NCBI GenBank assembly: GCA_902706205.1
Contig: CACSKA010000001.1
Coordinates: 735,420-799,419, forward strand
Origin: Chryseobacterium sp. 18061
GTDB lineage: Bacteria > Pseudomonadota > Gammaproteobacteria > Enterobacterales > Enterobacteriaceae
Length of the DNA stretch: 64,000 nucleotides
Reading direction: 5' to 3'
Shown here piece by piece: positions 50,754 to 62,404 of this stretch (positions within the stretch are counted from its first letter, which is position 1; each line of letters begins with the position of its first letter). The notes under the pieces were generated by a model that saw only the letters and a program-made list of their open reading frames with translations, searched no databases and was not told the origin of the DNA. The position numbers and the translations under genes are program-made.

Positions 50754-52268
50754 ATGCAACAGTCACAGCCATACCTCTCATTTCGCGGTATCAGCAAAAC
50801 TTTCCCTGGCGTGAAAGCCCTCACCGACATTAGCTTCGACTGCTATGCCGGACAGGTGCATGCGCTGATGGGTGAAAACGGTGCCGGAAAATCCACGCTA
50901 CTGAAAATCCTTAGCGGCAACTACGCCCCAACGGGCGGGATGCTGGCGCTACGCGGCGAGGAAGTCAGCTTTGCCGATACCACCGCAGCGCTCAACGCCG
51001 GGGTGGCCATCATTTATCAGGAACTGCATCTGGTGCCTGAAATGACGGTGGCGGAAAATATCTATCTTGGGCAGATGCCGCACAAGGGTGGGATTGTTAA
51101 CCGCTCGCTACTGAACTACGAGGCGCGTCTCCAGCTGGAACACCTCGGGCTGGATATCGACCCGCAGATGCCGCTTAAATACCTCTCCATCGGCCAATGG
51201 CAGATGGTGGAAATTGCCAAAGCGCTGGCGCGTAACGCCAAGGTTATTGCCTTCGATGAGCCGACCAGTTCGCTCTCAGCGCGTGAAATCGACAATCTGT
51301 TCCGGGTTATCCGCGAGCTGCGTAACGAAGGCCGGGTCATCATTTATGTCTCGCACCGCATGGAGGAAATTTTTGCCCTCAGCGATGCGATCACCGTGTT
51401 TAAAGACGGGCGTTACGTTCGCACCTTTGACGACACCAAACAGGTGAATCACGACCAGTTGGTGCAGGCTATGGTTGGCCGTGAAATCGGCGATATTTAT
51501 GGTTGGCAACCGCGCGAATACGGCGCGGAGCGTCTGCGTCTTGATAACGTCAAAGCGCCGGGCGTGCGTCAGCCGATCAGCCTGTCGGTTAAAAGCGGCG
51601 AAATTGTCGGCCTGTTCGGGCTGGTGGGGGCCGGTCGCAGTGAATTAATGAAAGGGCTGTTTGGCGGCACACGAATTACTGGCGGCCAGGTGATGATTGA
51701 CGGTCAGCCAGTAAATATTCGCAAGCCGGCCCATGCTATCCGCGCCGGGATGATGCTGTGCCCGGAAGACAGGAAGGCCGACGGGATAATCCCGGTGCAT
51801 TCGGTCCGCGACAACATCAATATCAGTGCCCGTCGCAGGCACATCCATGCCGGATGCCTGATCAATAACGCCTGGGAAGCCAGCAATGCCGCGCACCATA
51901 TTCAATCGCTGAACATTAAAACGCCCGGTGCGGAGCAGCTGATCATGAACCTCTCCGGCGGTAATCAGCAGAAAGCCATTCTGGGGCGCTGGCTGTCTGA
52001 AGATATGAAAGTCATTCTGCTCGATGAACCGACGCGCGGCATTGACGTGGGCGCGAAGCACGAAATCTATAACGTCATTTATGCACTGGCGAGATCGGGT
52101 GTGGCGGTACTGTTTGCCTCCAGTGACCTGCCAGAAGTGCTCGGCGTAGCTGACCGCATCGTTGTGATGCGGGAAGGAGAAATTGCAGGCGAGCTGATGC
52201 ACGAAAGCACGAATGAACAGCAGGCGTTAAGCCTGGCGATGCCGAAAACCACTCAGGCCGTTGCCTGA
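50754..52268 (+). CDS. araG: AraG, L-arabinose ABC ATPase
   Basis: AraG is a duplicated ABC ATPase for arabinose uptake. The 504 residues have Walker [10 protein letters not shown] in the first half, with signature LSIGQWQ. The second half has the degenerate GLVGAGRSE and signature LSGGNQQK, as usual for sugar importers. A GTG at 50748 is in frame; the ATG at 50754 fits the GGAG site and the E. coli length. Confidence 0.96.
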   Translation: MQQSQPYLSFRGISKTFPGVKALTDISFDCYAGQVHALMGENGAGKSTLLKILSGNYAPTGGMLALRGEEVSFADTTAALNAGVAIIYQELHLVPEMTVAENIYLGQMPHKGGIVNRSLLNYEARLQLEHLGLDIDPQMPLKYLSIGQWQMVEIAKALARNAKVIAFDEPTSSLSAREIDNLFRVIRELRNEGRVIIYVSHRMEEIFALSDAITVFKDGRYVRTFDDTKQVNHDQLVQAMVGREIGDIYGWQPREYGAERLRLDNVKAPGVRQPISLSVKSGEIVGLFGLVGAGRSELMKGLFGGTRITGGQVMIDGQPVNIRKPAHAIRAGMMLCPEDRKADGIIPVHSVRDNINISARRRHIHAGCLINNAWEASNAAHHIQSLNIKTPGAEQLIMNLSGGNQQKAILGRWLSEDMKVILLDEPTRGIDVGAKHEIYNVIYALARSGVAVLFASSDLPEVLGVADRIVVMREGEIAGELMHESTNEQQALSLAMPKTTQAVA

Positions 52269-52290
52269 AAGCCTGACGAAGGAGTCAATT

Positions 52291-53271
52291 ATGTCCGCTG
52301 TGACAACCTCCGGCCCACGCCGGAATACCTTTAGCGTGGGGCGCATCTGGGATCAGTACGGCATGCTGGTGGTGTTCGCCGTACTGTTCCTCGCCTGCGC
52401 CATTTTTGTGCCTAACTTTGCCAGCTTCGTGAACATGAAAGGGCTGCTGTTGGCGATTTCGATGTCCGGGATGGTGGCCTGTGGGATGCTGTTCTGCTTG
52501 GCGTCGGGTGATTTCGACCTCTCGGTCGCGTCGGTGATTGCCTGCGCAGGCGTGACCACTGCGGTGGTTATAAACCTGTCGGAAAGCCTCTGGCTCGGCG
52601 TGTTTGCCGGGCTGCTGCTCGGCGCACTGAGTGGGCTGGTGAACGGCTTCGTGATTGCGCGCCTGAAAATCAACGCGCTGATAACGACGCTGGCCACCAT
52701 GCAAATCGTGCGTGGTCTGGCGTACATCATTTCTGATGGTAAAGCGGTGGGCATTGAAGACGAGCGCTTCTTTACCCTCGGCTACGCAAACTGGCTGGGT
52801 CTGCCTGCGCCTATCTGGCTGACGGTGGCGTGTCTGATTGTGTTCGGTCTGTTGCTCAATAAAACCACCTTTGGCCGTAATACGCTGGCGATTGGCGGTA
52901 ATGAAGAAGCGGCGCGGCTGGCGGGAGTGCCAGTGGTACGCACCAAAATCATTATTTTTGTACTTTCCGGATTAGTCTCAGCGGCGGCGGGCATTATCCT
53001 CGCCTCGCGGATGACCAGCGGCCAGCCGATGACGTCGATGGGCTATGAATTGATTGTTATCTCGGCCTGTGTGCTCGGCGGTGTGTCGCTGAAAGGTGGG
53101 ATCGGTAAGATCTCTTATGTAGTGGCGGGGATCCTGATTCTGGGCACCGTTGAGAATGCTATGAACCTGCTGAACATTTCGCCGTTCTCGCAATATGTGG
53201 TGCGCGGTCTGATTTTACTGGCGGCGGTTATCTTCGACCGCTACAAGCAAAAAGCGAAACGGGCGGTCTGA
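52291..53271 (+). CDS. araH: AraH, L-arabinose ABC permease
   Basis: AraH is the membrane subunit of the importer. The 326 residues have about ten helices and match E. coli AraH, with MLFCLASGDFDLSVASVIA and [20 protein letters not shown] precedes the ATG at 52291; the frame upstream to 52261 overlaps araG and is rejected. Confidence 0.96.
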   Translation: MSAVTTSGPRRNTFSVGRIWDQYGMLVVFAVLFLACAIFVPNFASFVNMKGLLLAISMSGMVACGMLFCLASGDFDLSVASVIACAGVTTAVVINLSESLWLGVFAGLLLGALSGLVNGFVIARLKINALITTLATMQIVRGLAYIISDGKAVGIEDERFFTLGYANWLGLPAPIWLTVACLIVFGLLLNKTTFGRNTLAIGGNEEAARLAGVPVVRTKIIIFVLSGLVSAAAGIILASRMTSGQPMTSMGYELIVISACVLGGVSLKGGIGKISYVVAGILILGTVENAMNLLNISPFSQYVVRGLILLAAVIFDRYKQKAKRAV

Positions 53272-53305
53272 TTTAGCCCTAACTTTTAAGTGTAAGAGAT
53301 CAACG

Positions 53306-53333
53306 CGCCAGGGGGTAATTTCCCTGGCGTTTT
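53306..53333 (+). terminator. Terminator after araFGH
   Basis: CGCCAGGG pairs with CCCTGGCG around an 8-base loop, followed by TTTTC. Confidence 0.8.
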
Positions 53334-53393
53334 CATTTGAAAATGGCGAGCCTGGTCACACTGTCTATACTTACACTGCTAACGTTTACTTAA

Positions 53394-55623
<2,230 letters not shown>

Positions 55624-55646
55624 TAAATGAACTGGCGTGAAATAGC

Positions 55647-55678
55647 AAAAAGCCCGGAGTGAAAACCGGGTTTTTTTT
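55647..55678. terminator. Bidirectional terminator between otsA and uspC
   Basis: AAAAAGCCCGG pairs with CCGGGTTTTTT around AGTGAAAA. It touches the uspC stop. Confidence 0.85.
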
Positions 55679-56105
55679 ATTCGTCTTGCAGCGACACTAG
55701 CAGCACATCGACACCGCTGTTTCCTGCCACACTTTTCGCGCTACAGGTGGCGCGTGCAAAGAAGCTTTTATTGTGATTCCCGCAGATAACCAAATCGACC
55801 TGCTGCTTCTGGCAAAAATCTTTAATGTGTTCACTTAATTCACCGCAGGCAATGTGGGTATTGGCGATGGGGTAATCGGCGCGGGCCGTCAGTTCGTCGA
55901 GAAACTGCCGCGTTTCTTCCTGCATCAGCTCGCGTAAGTTTTCGAGCATCGGGGCCGCGAACTGGTTATACATTTCCGGATCGGTCGCCGAGGTGATGAG
56001 GCTGATCCGCGCATTGACCGGCCGCGCTATGGAGACCGCTTTACTGACCAGCTTATGACTTTCCGGTGTCGGTGCGACAGCAACTAACAAGTGAGTGTAG
56101 GTCAT
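55677..56105 (-). CDS. uspC: UspC, universal stress protein
   Basis: UspC is a small stress protein that, in E. coli, scaffolds the KdpD/KdpE pair and is linked to motility and UV resistance. The 142 residues match UspC (MTYTHLLVAVAPTPESHKLV, VDLVICGNHNKSFFARATCSAK). The frame extends to 56144, but the ATG at 56105, with GGAGG upstream, is chosen. It lies between otsA and flhDC as in E. coli. Confidence 0.93.
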   Translation of the reverse strand: MTYTHLLVAVAPTPESHKLVSKAVSIARPVNARISLITSATDPEMYNQFAAPMLENLRELMQEETRQFLDELTARADYPIANTHIACGELSEHIKDFCQKQQVDLVICGNHNKSFFARATCSAKSVAGNSGVDVLLVSLQDE

Positions 56106-56222
56106 TGTGCCTCCTTCAAAAGGGACGGGAAAACGCCCATTCATTCCTATTACCCTGTTTTGTAAGCCATCGCAAGGGGCCGTAATGGCATGAAATGTGA
56201 GGGCCTTCTAATATTCATTAAT

Positions 56223-56241
56223 TATTCTTATATTAAGAATA
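56223..56241. promoter_or_regulatory. Palindrome between uspC and flhD, RcsAB-box-like
   Basis: TATTCTTA-TAT-TAAGAATA is a perfect inverted repeat. The right arm continues as TAAGAATATCGCTT, similar to an RcsAB box. It is 118 bases upstream of uspC. Confidence 0.45.
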
Positions 56242-56607
56242 TCGCTTGACAGCGGGTTTGAGTGACTTTTTACGCATTTATCCTAAAAATCTAATGTTGA
56301 TAATATATTCGCAACGCATTTCCAACCAGTATTAACAAAATCATCATAATCTTCATTCGTAATTATCATGATTTACAAAATGAGTAACTTTTTGTTTTTT
56401 AAGGGTTATTATGGAGGCGTCTCCTGTAGAGTCGAGGTGGACATACTTTCGGTTGGTGATTATTAGTATTAGCGCAAAAAAAGAGCAACAGAACGTGTTC
56501 GTGGGAATTATTCAGTTATATGGAATAGAAAAAAACGTCAGCTGGGTGAAAATTATACAAATCACAATGGTAACTGATGGGTTTGCTGCTATGATTCACC
56601 TGATTTA

Positions 56608-56623
56608 TGTGACGCGCGTCACA
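56608..56623. promoter_or_regulatory. CRP site of flhDC
   Basis: TGTGACGCGCGTCACA is a perfect TGTGA-N6-TCACA. Its centre is about 73 bases before the inferred start, matching the E. coli class I position near -71.5. Confidence 0.9.
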
Positions 56624-56690
56624 TAAAATTCAAATTTTATGTAAAGCCACGTTGTATGTGTCAGAACTGGCGAGTAGAGTTGCGGCGAAT

Positions 56691-56704
56691 TAGGAAAAAT
56701 CTTA
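56691..56704. promoter_or_regulatory. RcsAB box of flhDC
   Basis: TAGGAAAAATCTTA is identical to the RcsAB box described just downstream of the E. coli flhDC start, where RcsB with RcsA represses motility. Confidence 0.85.
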
Positions 56705-56900
56705 GTCAATTGTAAGAAATATTTAAAATTGTAGGTTTAGCCTGGTTCCGCAGTAGATGACCTTACAACCCGCAAGGATGCAGCGTCTAAGTCAGCTATG
56801 CATTTTGGCCTTTTCTTTTTTACCGGGTCTTTTACCCGGCGACATCACGGGGTGCGGCCATGCCGCATAAAATAATAGTTGGTTATTCGGGATGGGAAAA

Positions 56901-57251
56901 ATGCATACATCCGAGTTGCTAAAGCATATTTACGACATTAATTTGTCTTATTTATTACTTGCACAGCGTTTGATAAGTCAGGATAAAGCCTCTGCCATGT
57001 TCCGTCTCGGAATCAACGAAGAGATGGCGACAACATTGGGCTCTCTGACGCTTCCACAGATGGTGAAAATAGCGGAAACAAACCAGTTGGTTTGTCAGTT
57101 CCGCTTTGACAGCCACCAGACCATCACCCGACTCACGCAGGAGTCGCGGGTTGATGACCTGCAACAAATTCACACCGGCATTCTGCTCTCAACTCGCTTA
57201 CTGAAGGAAGCTAGCCTCGCAGATGGCTCTGCACGGAAAAAAAGGGCCTGA
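56901..57251 (+). CDS. flhD: FlhD, flagellar master regulator subunit
   Basis: FlhD forms the FlhD4C2 activator of class 2 flagellar promoters. From [15 protein letters not shown] it has 116 residues, as in E. coli. An ATG nine bases earlier (56892) is also possible. The central part is almost identical to E. coli ([37 protein letters not shown]), and the C-terminus diverges before RKKRA. It is 2 bases from flhC. Confidence 0.95.
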   Translation: MHTSELLKHIYDINLSYLLLAQRLISQDKASAMFRLGINEEMATTLGSLTLPQMVKIAETNQLVCQFRFDSHQTITRLTQESRVDDLQQIHTGILLSTRLLKEASLADGSARKKRA

Positions 57252-57253
57252 CC

Positions 57254-57832
57254 ATGAGCGAAAAAAGTATTGTTCAGGAAGCCCGCGACATACAACTGGC
57301 AATGGAACTTATTACGCTGGGAGCACGTTTGCAGATGCTCGAAAGCGAAACACAGCTGAGTCGCGGTCGCCTCATTAAGTTGTACAAAGAGCTGCGCGGT
57401 AGCCCGCCGCCAAAAGGCATGCTGCCGTTCTCTACCGATTGGTTTATGACCTGGGAACAGAACATCCATTCATCGATGTTCTGTAATGCCTGGCAGTATT
57501 TGCTTAAAACCGGTCTGTGCAACGGCGTTGATGCGGTCATCAGGGCTTACCGTCTGTATCTCGAACAGTGTCCGCAGCAGGAAAATGGGCCTATTTTAGC
57601 CCTGACTCGTGCGTGGACCCTGGTCCGTTTTGTTGAGAGCGGTATGCTTGAACTCAACGGCTGCAACAGCTGTGGCGGCAATTTTATCACCCATGCTCAC
57701 CAACCCGTGGGGAGCTTTGTGTGCAGTCTCTGCCAGCCGCCGTCACGTGCAGTAAAAAGACGTAAACTTTCCGGCGGACCTGCCGATATAACACCACAAC
57801 TGCTGGATGAACAGATAGAGCACGCTGTTTAA
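57254..57832 (+). CDS. flhC: FlhC, flagellar master regulator subunit
   Basis: FlhC provides the DNA-binding zinc site of FlhD4C2. At 192 residues it equals E. coli FlhC. Four Cys (CNSC and CSLC, near 138-161) are arranged for Zn binding. FliT, also encoded here, is its known antagonist. A strong terminator follows. Confidence 0.96.
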   Translation: MSEKSIVQEARDIQLAMELITLGARLQMLESETQLSRGRLIKLYKELRGSPPPKGMLPFSTDWFMTWEQNIHSSMFCNAWQYLLKTGLCNGVDAVIRAYRLYLEQCPQQENGPILALTRAWTLVRFVESGMLELNGCNSCGGNFITHAHQPVGSFVCSLCQPPSRAVKRRKLSGGPADITPQLLDEQIEHAV

Positions 57833-57861
57833 CCGACGATCAGGTGTGGCAAAACACTCCA

Positions 57862-57892
57862 GCAGCGGACGCAGGTCCGCTGCTTTTTTTTT
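57862..57892 (+). terminator. Rho-independent terminator of flhDC
   Basis: GCAGCGGAC pairs with GTCCGCTGC around GCAG, followed by nine T. Confidence 0.93.
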
Positions 57893-57957
57893 GCCGCCGT
57901 TTCGGTGAAATGCTCATCCGTTCATCCCGGGCTTATCAATAGCGGAAGGATGATGTC

Positions 57958-58848
57958 GTGCTTATCTTATTAGGTTACCTGGTTGTTCTTGGTACAGTTT
58001 TCGGCGGGTATGCGTTCACCGGCGGACACCTTGGGGCACTCTATCAGCCTGCTGAACTGATTATTATTGGCGGCGCGGGCATAGGGGCATTTATCGTTGG
58101 CAACAACGGTAAAGCCATCAAGGGAACGTTGAAGGCGCTGCCGTTACTGTTTCGTCGTTCGAAGTACACCAAAAGTATGTACATGGATCTGCTGGCGCTG
58201 TTGTACCGGCTGATGGCCAAGTCACGTCAGCAAGGGATGTTCTCGCTCGAACGCGATATCGAAAATCCGACTGAGAGCGAAATCTTCGCCAGTTATCCGC
58301 GCATTCTGGCGGACAAAATCATGCTGGAATTCATCGTCGATTATCTGCGTCTCATCATCAGCGGCAACATGAACACCTTTGAAATTGAAGCGCTGATGGA
58401 CGAAGAAATTGAAACTCACGAAAGCGAAGCCGAAGTGCCGGCCAACAGCCTTGCGCTGGTTGGCGATTCACTGCCTGCATTCGGGATTGTGGCGGCGGTA
58501 ATGGGTGTGGTTCACGCGCTCGGCTCAGCGGACCGTCCGGCGGCGGAGTTGGGGGCGATGATTGCCCACGCGATGGTCGGTACCTTCCTCGGTATTTTGC
58601 TGGCTTACGGATTCATTTCCCCGCTAGCCACGGTGCTGCGGCAGAAAAGTGCTGAAACCACCAAGATGATGCAGTGCGTCAAAATCACGTTGCTGTCGAA
58701 CCTCAACGGCTATGCGCCGCCAATCGCGGTGGAGTTTGGTCGTAAGACGCTGTACTCCAGCGAACGTCCATCGTTCATTGAGCTGGAAGAGCACGTTCGT
58801 GCGGTGCGCAATCCGACGGCACAACAGACGACCACCGAGGACGCATGA
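57958..58848 (+). CDS. motA: MotA, flagellar stator subunit
   Basis: MotA forms the proton channel ring of the stator and pushes on FliG. The 296 residues have four helices and a cytoplasmic loop with the torque residues R90 and E98, as in E. coli. It starts at GTG, also as in E. coli. The expected sigma-28 promoter was not recognised in the 65 bases after the flhC terminator. Confidence 0.96.
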   Translation: MLILLGYLVVLGTVFGGYAFTGGHLGALYQPAELIIIGGAGIGAFIVGNNGKAIKGTLKALPLLFRRSKYTKSMYMDLLALLYRLMAKSRQQGMFSLERDIENPTESEIFASYPRILADKIMLEFIVDYLRLIISGNMNTFEIEALMDEEIETHESEAEVPANSLALVGDSLPAFGIVAAVMGVVHALGSADRPAAELGAMIAHAMVGTFLGILLAYGFISPLATVLRQKSAETTKMMQCVKITLLSNLNGYAPPIAVEFGRKTLYSSERPSFIELEEHVRAVRNPTAQQTTTEDA

Positions 58849-59774
58849 AAAATCAGGCCCACCCAATCGTCATCGTTAAGCGACGTAAGCATAAAAGCCA
58901 CAGCAGCGCCGGGCACGGCTCGTGGAAAATTGCTTATGCCGACTTTATGACCGCGATGATGGCCTTCTTTCTGGTGATGTGGCTCATCTCTATTTCCAGC
59001 CCGAAAGAGCTGATTCAGATTGCCGAATATTTCCGCACGCCGCTGGCCACCGCGGTCACCGGCGGGGCGCGAATTTCTAACAGTGACAGCCCAATTCCCG
59101 GTGGCGGAGATGATTACACCCAGCAGCAGGGCGAAGTGAAAAAAGCGCCGAATATCGATGAGCTGAAAAAGCGCATGGAGCAGAACCGGCTGAAGAAAAT
59201 TCGCGGCGAACTTGATCAGCTGATTGAGTCCGACCCGAAACTGCGTGCGCTGCGCCAGTATCTGAAAATCGATTTGGTGCAGGAAGGGCTGCGTATTCAG
59301 ATTATCGACAGTCAGAACCGCCCGATGTTTAAAACCGGCAGCGCCGACGTGGAATCGTACATGCGCGATATTTTGCGTGCGATTGCCCCTGTGCTGAATG
59401 AAGTGCCGAACAAAATCAGTCTTTCAGGCCACACCGACGATTACCCGTACGCCAACGGCGACCGCGGTTACAGCAACTGGGAACTCTCTGCCGATCGCGC
59501 AAACGCATCGCGCCGGGAGCTGGTTGCCGGTGGTCTGGACGACGGCAAAGTGCTGCGCGTTATCGGCATGGCCAACACCATGAAGTTAAAGCCGCACGGC
59601 GGTGATGACGCTATCAACCGTCGCATCAGTTTACTGGTGCTGAACACTCAGACTGAGCAGGCCATTCTTCATGAAAACGCTGCCAGCCAGAACGAACCAT
59701 TAAGCGTATTACAGCAACCGGCGGCACTGCCTCCGGAGGCCAGTCCCACAGCGCCACAATCCTTCCAGAGGTGA
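58845..59774 (+). CDS. motB: MotB, flagellar stator subunit
   Basis: MotB anchors the stator to peptidoglycan and carries the proton-binding Asp. The 309 residues have one helix near 28-50 with D33 (E. coli D32; one residue is inserted near the N-terminus), a plug region, and an OmpA-like domain (about 150-270, with [12 protein letters not shown] and NRRISLLVL). It overlaps motA by 4 bases. Confidence 0.96.
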   Translation: MKNQAHPIVIVKRRKHKSHSSAGHGSWKIAYADFMTAMMAFFLVMWLISISSPKELIQIAEYFRTPLATAVTGGARISNSDSPIPGGGDDYTQQQGEVKKAPNIDELKKRMEQNRLKKIRGELDQLIESDPKLRALRQYLKIDLVQEGLRIQIIDSQNRPMFKTGSADVESYMRDILRAIAPVLNEVPNKISLSGHTDDYPYANGDRGYSNWELSADRANASRRELVAGGLDDGKVLRVIGMANTMKLKPHGGDDAINRRISLLVLNTQTEQAILHENAASQNEPLSVLQQPAALPPEASPTAPQSFQR

Positions 59775-59778
59775 TAGC

Positions 59779-61806
59779 GTGAGCATGGATATCAGCGATT
59801 TTTATCAGACATTTTTTGATGAAGCCGACGAATTGTTGGCGGATATGGAGCAGCACTTGCTGGATCTCGTTCCAGAAGCTCCTGACTCAGAGCAATTGAA
59901 CGCCATTTTTCGTGCAGCGCACTCGATAAAAGGTGGTGCGGGCACCTTCGGTTTTAAAGTTTTGCAGGAAACCACGCACCTGATGGAAAACCTGCTGGAC
60001 GACGCACGACGCAGTGAGATGCAGCTCAATACCGACATTATCAACCTGTTTTTGGAAACGAAAGACATTATGCAGGAACAGCTCGATGCCTATAAAAGCT
60101 CGCAGGAGCCGGACGCTGCCAGCTTTGAATACATCTGCCAGGCTCTGCGCCAGCTGGCCTTAGATGCAAAAGGTGAGGCGGTGCCTCCGGCGGCGGGCGC
60201 AAAACTGACCGTGGTCGACAGCGAAGGCGCTGAAAGTGACGTGGTCATTGCCCCGGAACACAGCGCGGGTCAAACCCGCATTGTGCTTTCGCGCCTGAAA
60301 GCCGGTGAACCGGAGATGTTGCAGGAAGAACTCAGCAATCTCGCGCAAATAAGCCATGTGGTGAAAACTGCCGACGCCCTCAGCGCCAATCTCGACGGCG
60401 CGGTCTCGCAGGACGATATCGTGGCGGTGCTGTGTTTTGTGATTGAAGCCGATCAGATTGCCTTTGAAACCGCAGCGACAACCGCTGTGGCCGAAACGGC
60501 TACGGAAGTGGAAGCCCTTGCGGTGCCTGCGGCGGTCAATGTCCCTGTACTCAAAGCCGTGCCGAAAGAGACCGCACCAGCCCCGCGCGTTGAGCGAGAA
60601 AAACCGGCGAAGGCCAGTGAATCGACCAGTATTCGCGTGGCGGTTGAAAAGGTCGATCAGCTGATTAACCTGGTCGGCGAACTGGTTATCACCCAGTCGA
60701 TGCTTGCCCAGCGTTCCAACGAGCTGGATCCGGTTGAGCACGGCGATTTGATAACCAGCATGGGTCAGCTGGAGCGTAACGCTCGCGACCTGCAGGAATC
60801 GGTAATGTCGATTCGTATGATGCCGATGGAATATGTCTTCAGCCGCTTCCCGCGTCTGGTACGAGACCTGGCAGGTAAACTGAATAAGCAAGTCGAACTG
60901 ACTCTGATGGGCAGCTCCACTGAACTGGATAAAAGTCTGATCGAACGCATTATCGACCCGTTAACGCATCTGGTGCGTAACAGTCTCGATCACGGCATAG
61001 AATCGCCAGAAAACCGCATGGAGGCGGGTAAATCTGCGGTCGGCAACCTGATTCTCTCAGCGGAACACCAGGGCGGAAACATCTGCATCGAAGTCACCGA
61101 TGACGGCGCAGGCCTGAACCGCGAACGTATTCTGGCAAAGGCGATGTCGCAGGGTATGGCGGTCAGCGAAAACATGACGGACGAAGATGTCGGGATGCTG
61201 ATTTTCGCCCCCGGCTTCTCTACCGCCGAGCAGGTGACCGATGTTTCTGGACGCGGCGTCGGCATGGACGTGGTGAAACGGAATATCCAGGAGATGGGCG
61301 GCCACGTTGAGATTAAATCGAAGCAGGGCGCGGGCACCACTATTCGCATTCTGCTGCCGCTGACCCTGGCGATCCTCGACGGCATGTCGGTGAAAGTGAG
61401 CGGTGAAGTCTTCATTCTGCCCCTGAATGCGGTGATGGAATCCTTACAGCCGCGTGATGAAGATTTGCATCCGCTGGCGGGCGGCGAGCGCGTGCTGGAA
61501 GTACGCGGCGAATACCTGCCGCTGGTGGAATTGTGGAAAGTTTTCGATGTTCAGGGGGCCAAAACCGAAGCCACTCAGGGCATCGTGGTTATCCTGCAAA
61601 GCGCAGGCCGCCGCTATGCGCTGCTGGTGGATCAACTGATCGGCCAGCACCAGGTGGTGGTGAAAAATCTGGAAAGCAACTACCGCAAAGTGCCGGGTAT
61701 TTCAGCCGCCACCATCCTCGGGGATGGCAGCGTGGCGCTGATTGTCGATGTTCAGGCCTTGCAGGGTTTGAATCGTGAGCAACGTGTGGCGAACACCGCC
61801 GCCTGA
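59779..61806 (+). CDS. cheA: CheA, chemotaxis histidine kinase
   Basis: CheA phosphorylates CheY and CheB in response to receptors. The 675 residues (21 more than E. coli) comprise P1 with the phosphorylated H48 (FRAAHSIKGGAGTFGF), P2 (about 155-230), a long Ala/Val/Glu-rich linker (about 235-275) that explains the extra length, P3 dimerisation, P4 ATP-binding (HLVRNSLDHGIE, DDGAGLN, GRGVGMDVVK) and the CheW-like P5. It starts at GTG, 4 bases after motB. Confidence 0.95.
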   Translation: MSMDISDFYQTFFDEADELLADMEQHLLDLVPEAPDSEQLNAIFRAAHSIKGGAGTFGFKVLQETTHLMENLLDDARRSEMQLNTDIINLFLETKDIMQEQLDAYKSSQEPDAASFEYICQALRQLALDAKGEAVPPAAGAKLTVVDSEGAESDVVIAPEHSAGQTRIVLSRLKAGEPEMLQEELSNLAQISHVVKTADALSANLDGAVSQDDIVAVLCFVIEADQIAFETAATTAVAETATEVEALAVPAAVNVPVLKAVPKETAPAPRVEREKPAKASESTSIRVAVEKVDQLINLVGELVITQSMLAQRSNELDPVEHGDLITSMGQLERNARDLQESVMSIRMMPMEYVFSRFPRLVRDLAGKLNKQVELTLMGSSTELDKSLIERIIDPLTHLVRNSLDHGIESPENRMEAGKSAVGNLILSAEHQGGNICIEVTDDGAGLNRERILAKAMSQGMAVSENMTDEDVGMLIFAPGFSTAEQVTDVSGRGVGMDVVKRNIQEMGGHVEIKSKQGAGTTIRILLPLTLAILDGMSVKVSGEVFILPLNAVMESLQPRDEDLHPLAGGERVLEVRGEYLPLVELWKVFDVQGAKTEATQGIVVILQSAGRRYALLVDQLIGQHQVVVKNLESNYRKVPGISAATILGDGSVALIVDVQALQGLNREQRVANTAA

Positions 61807-61827
61807 TGGCAAGAAGAAGGGAAAAAA

Positions 61828-62331
61828 ATGACCGGTATGACGAATGTAGCAAAACTGGCGGGCGAACCCTCGGGCCAGGAATTCCTGGTCTTCACCTTGG
61901 GGAATGAAGAGTACGGGATTGATATTCTGAAGGTGCAGGAAATTCGCGGCTATGATCAGGTGACGCGCATTGCCAACACCCCGTCGTTCATCAAAGGCGT
62001 GACCAACCTGCGCGGTGTGATTGTGCCGATAGTCGACCTGCGCGTGAAATTCAGCCAGGAAGATGTGGAATACAATGACAACACGGTGGTGATTGTCCTG
62101 AATCTCAGCCAGCGCGTGGTGGGGATTGTAGTCGACGGTGTGTCTGACGTGCTGTCCCTGGCATCGGATCAGATTCGCCCGGCGCCGGAATTCGCTGTCA
62201 CGCTGTCGACCGAATATCTTACTGGCCTCGGTGCACTCGATGAACGCATGCTCATTCTGGTGAACATCGAAAAGCTGCTTAACAGCGAAGAAATGTCTCT
62301 GCTCGACAGCGCTGCCATCAGCGCCGCGTAA
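61828..62331 (+). CDS. cheW: CheW, chemotaxis coupling protein
   Basis: CheW links receptors to CheA. The 167 residues match E. coli CheW along their length ([42 protein letters not shown]). In E. coli the operon continues with tar; here the next genes are on the other strand and of foreign character. Confidence 0.96.
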   Translation: MTGMTNVAKLAGEPSGQEFLVFTLGNEEYGIDILKVQEIRGYDQVTRIANTPSFIKGVTNLRGVIVPIVDLRVKFSQEDVEYNDNTVVIVLNLSQRVVGIVVDGVSDVLSLASDQIRPAPEFAVTLSTEYLTGLGALDERMLILVNIEKLLNSEEMSLLDSAAISAA

Positions 62332-62404
62332 TGATTGAGTGGAAACTCTGTTATCAAAGAGGAGTCTCCGCTCAAGAGTACTAAAATATTAAGTATTACA
62401 GTCC

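Larger units (their letters stand above)
56106..56900. other. flhDC control region and leader
   Basis: About 800 AT-rich bases without a supported gene. They include a palindrome at 56223, a CRP site at 56608, an RcsAB box at 56691 and an untranslated leader of about 210 bases with two hairpins (56823-56839 and 56853-56867). From the E. coli layout, transcription should start near 56689. The small frame 56411-56626 is not believed. Confidence 0.75.

Noticed and set aside
56411..56626. 71-codon plus-strand frame upstream of flhD
   Set aside because: It lies in the flhDC control region, has no recognisable homologue, and its end overlaps the CRP site.
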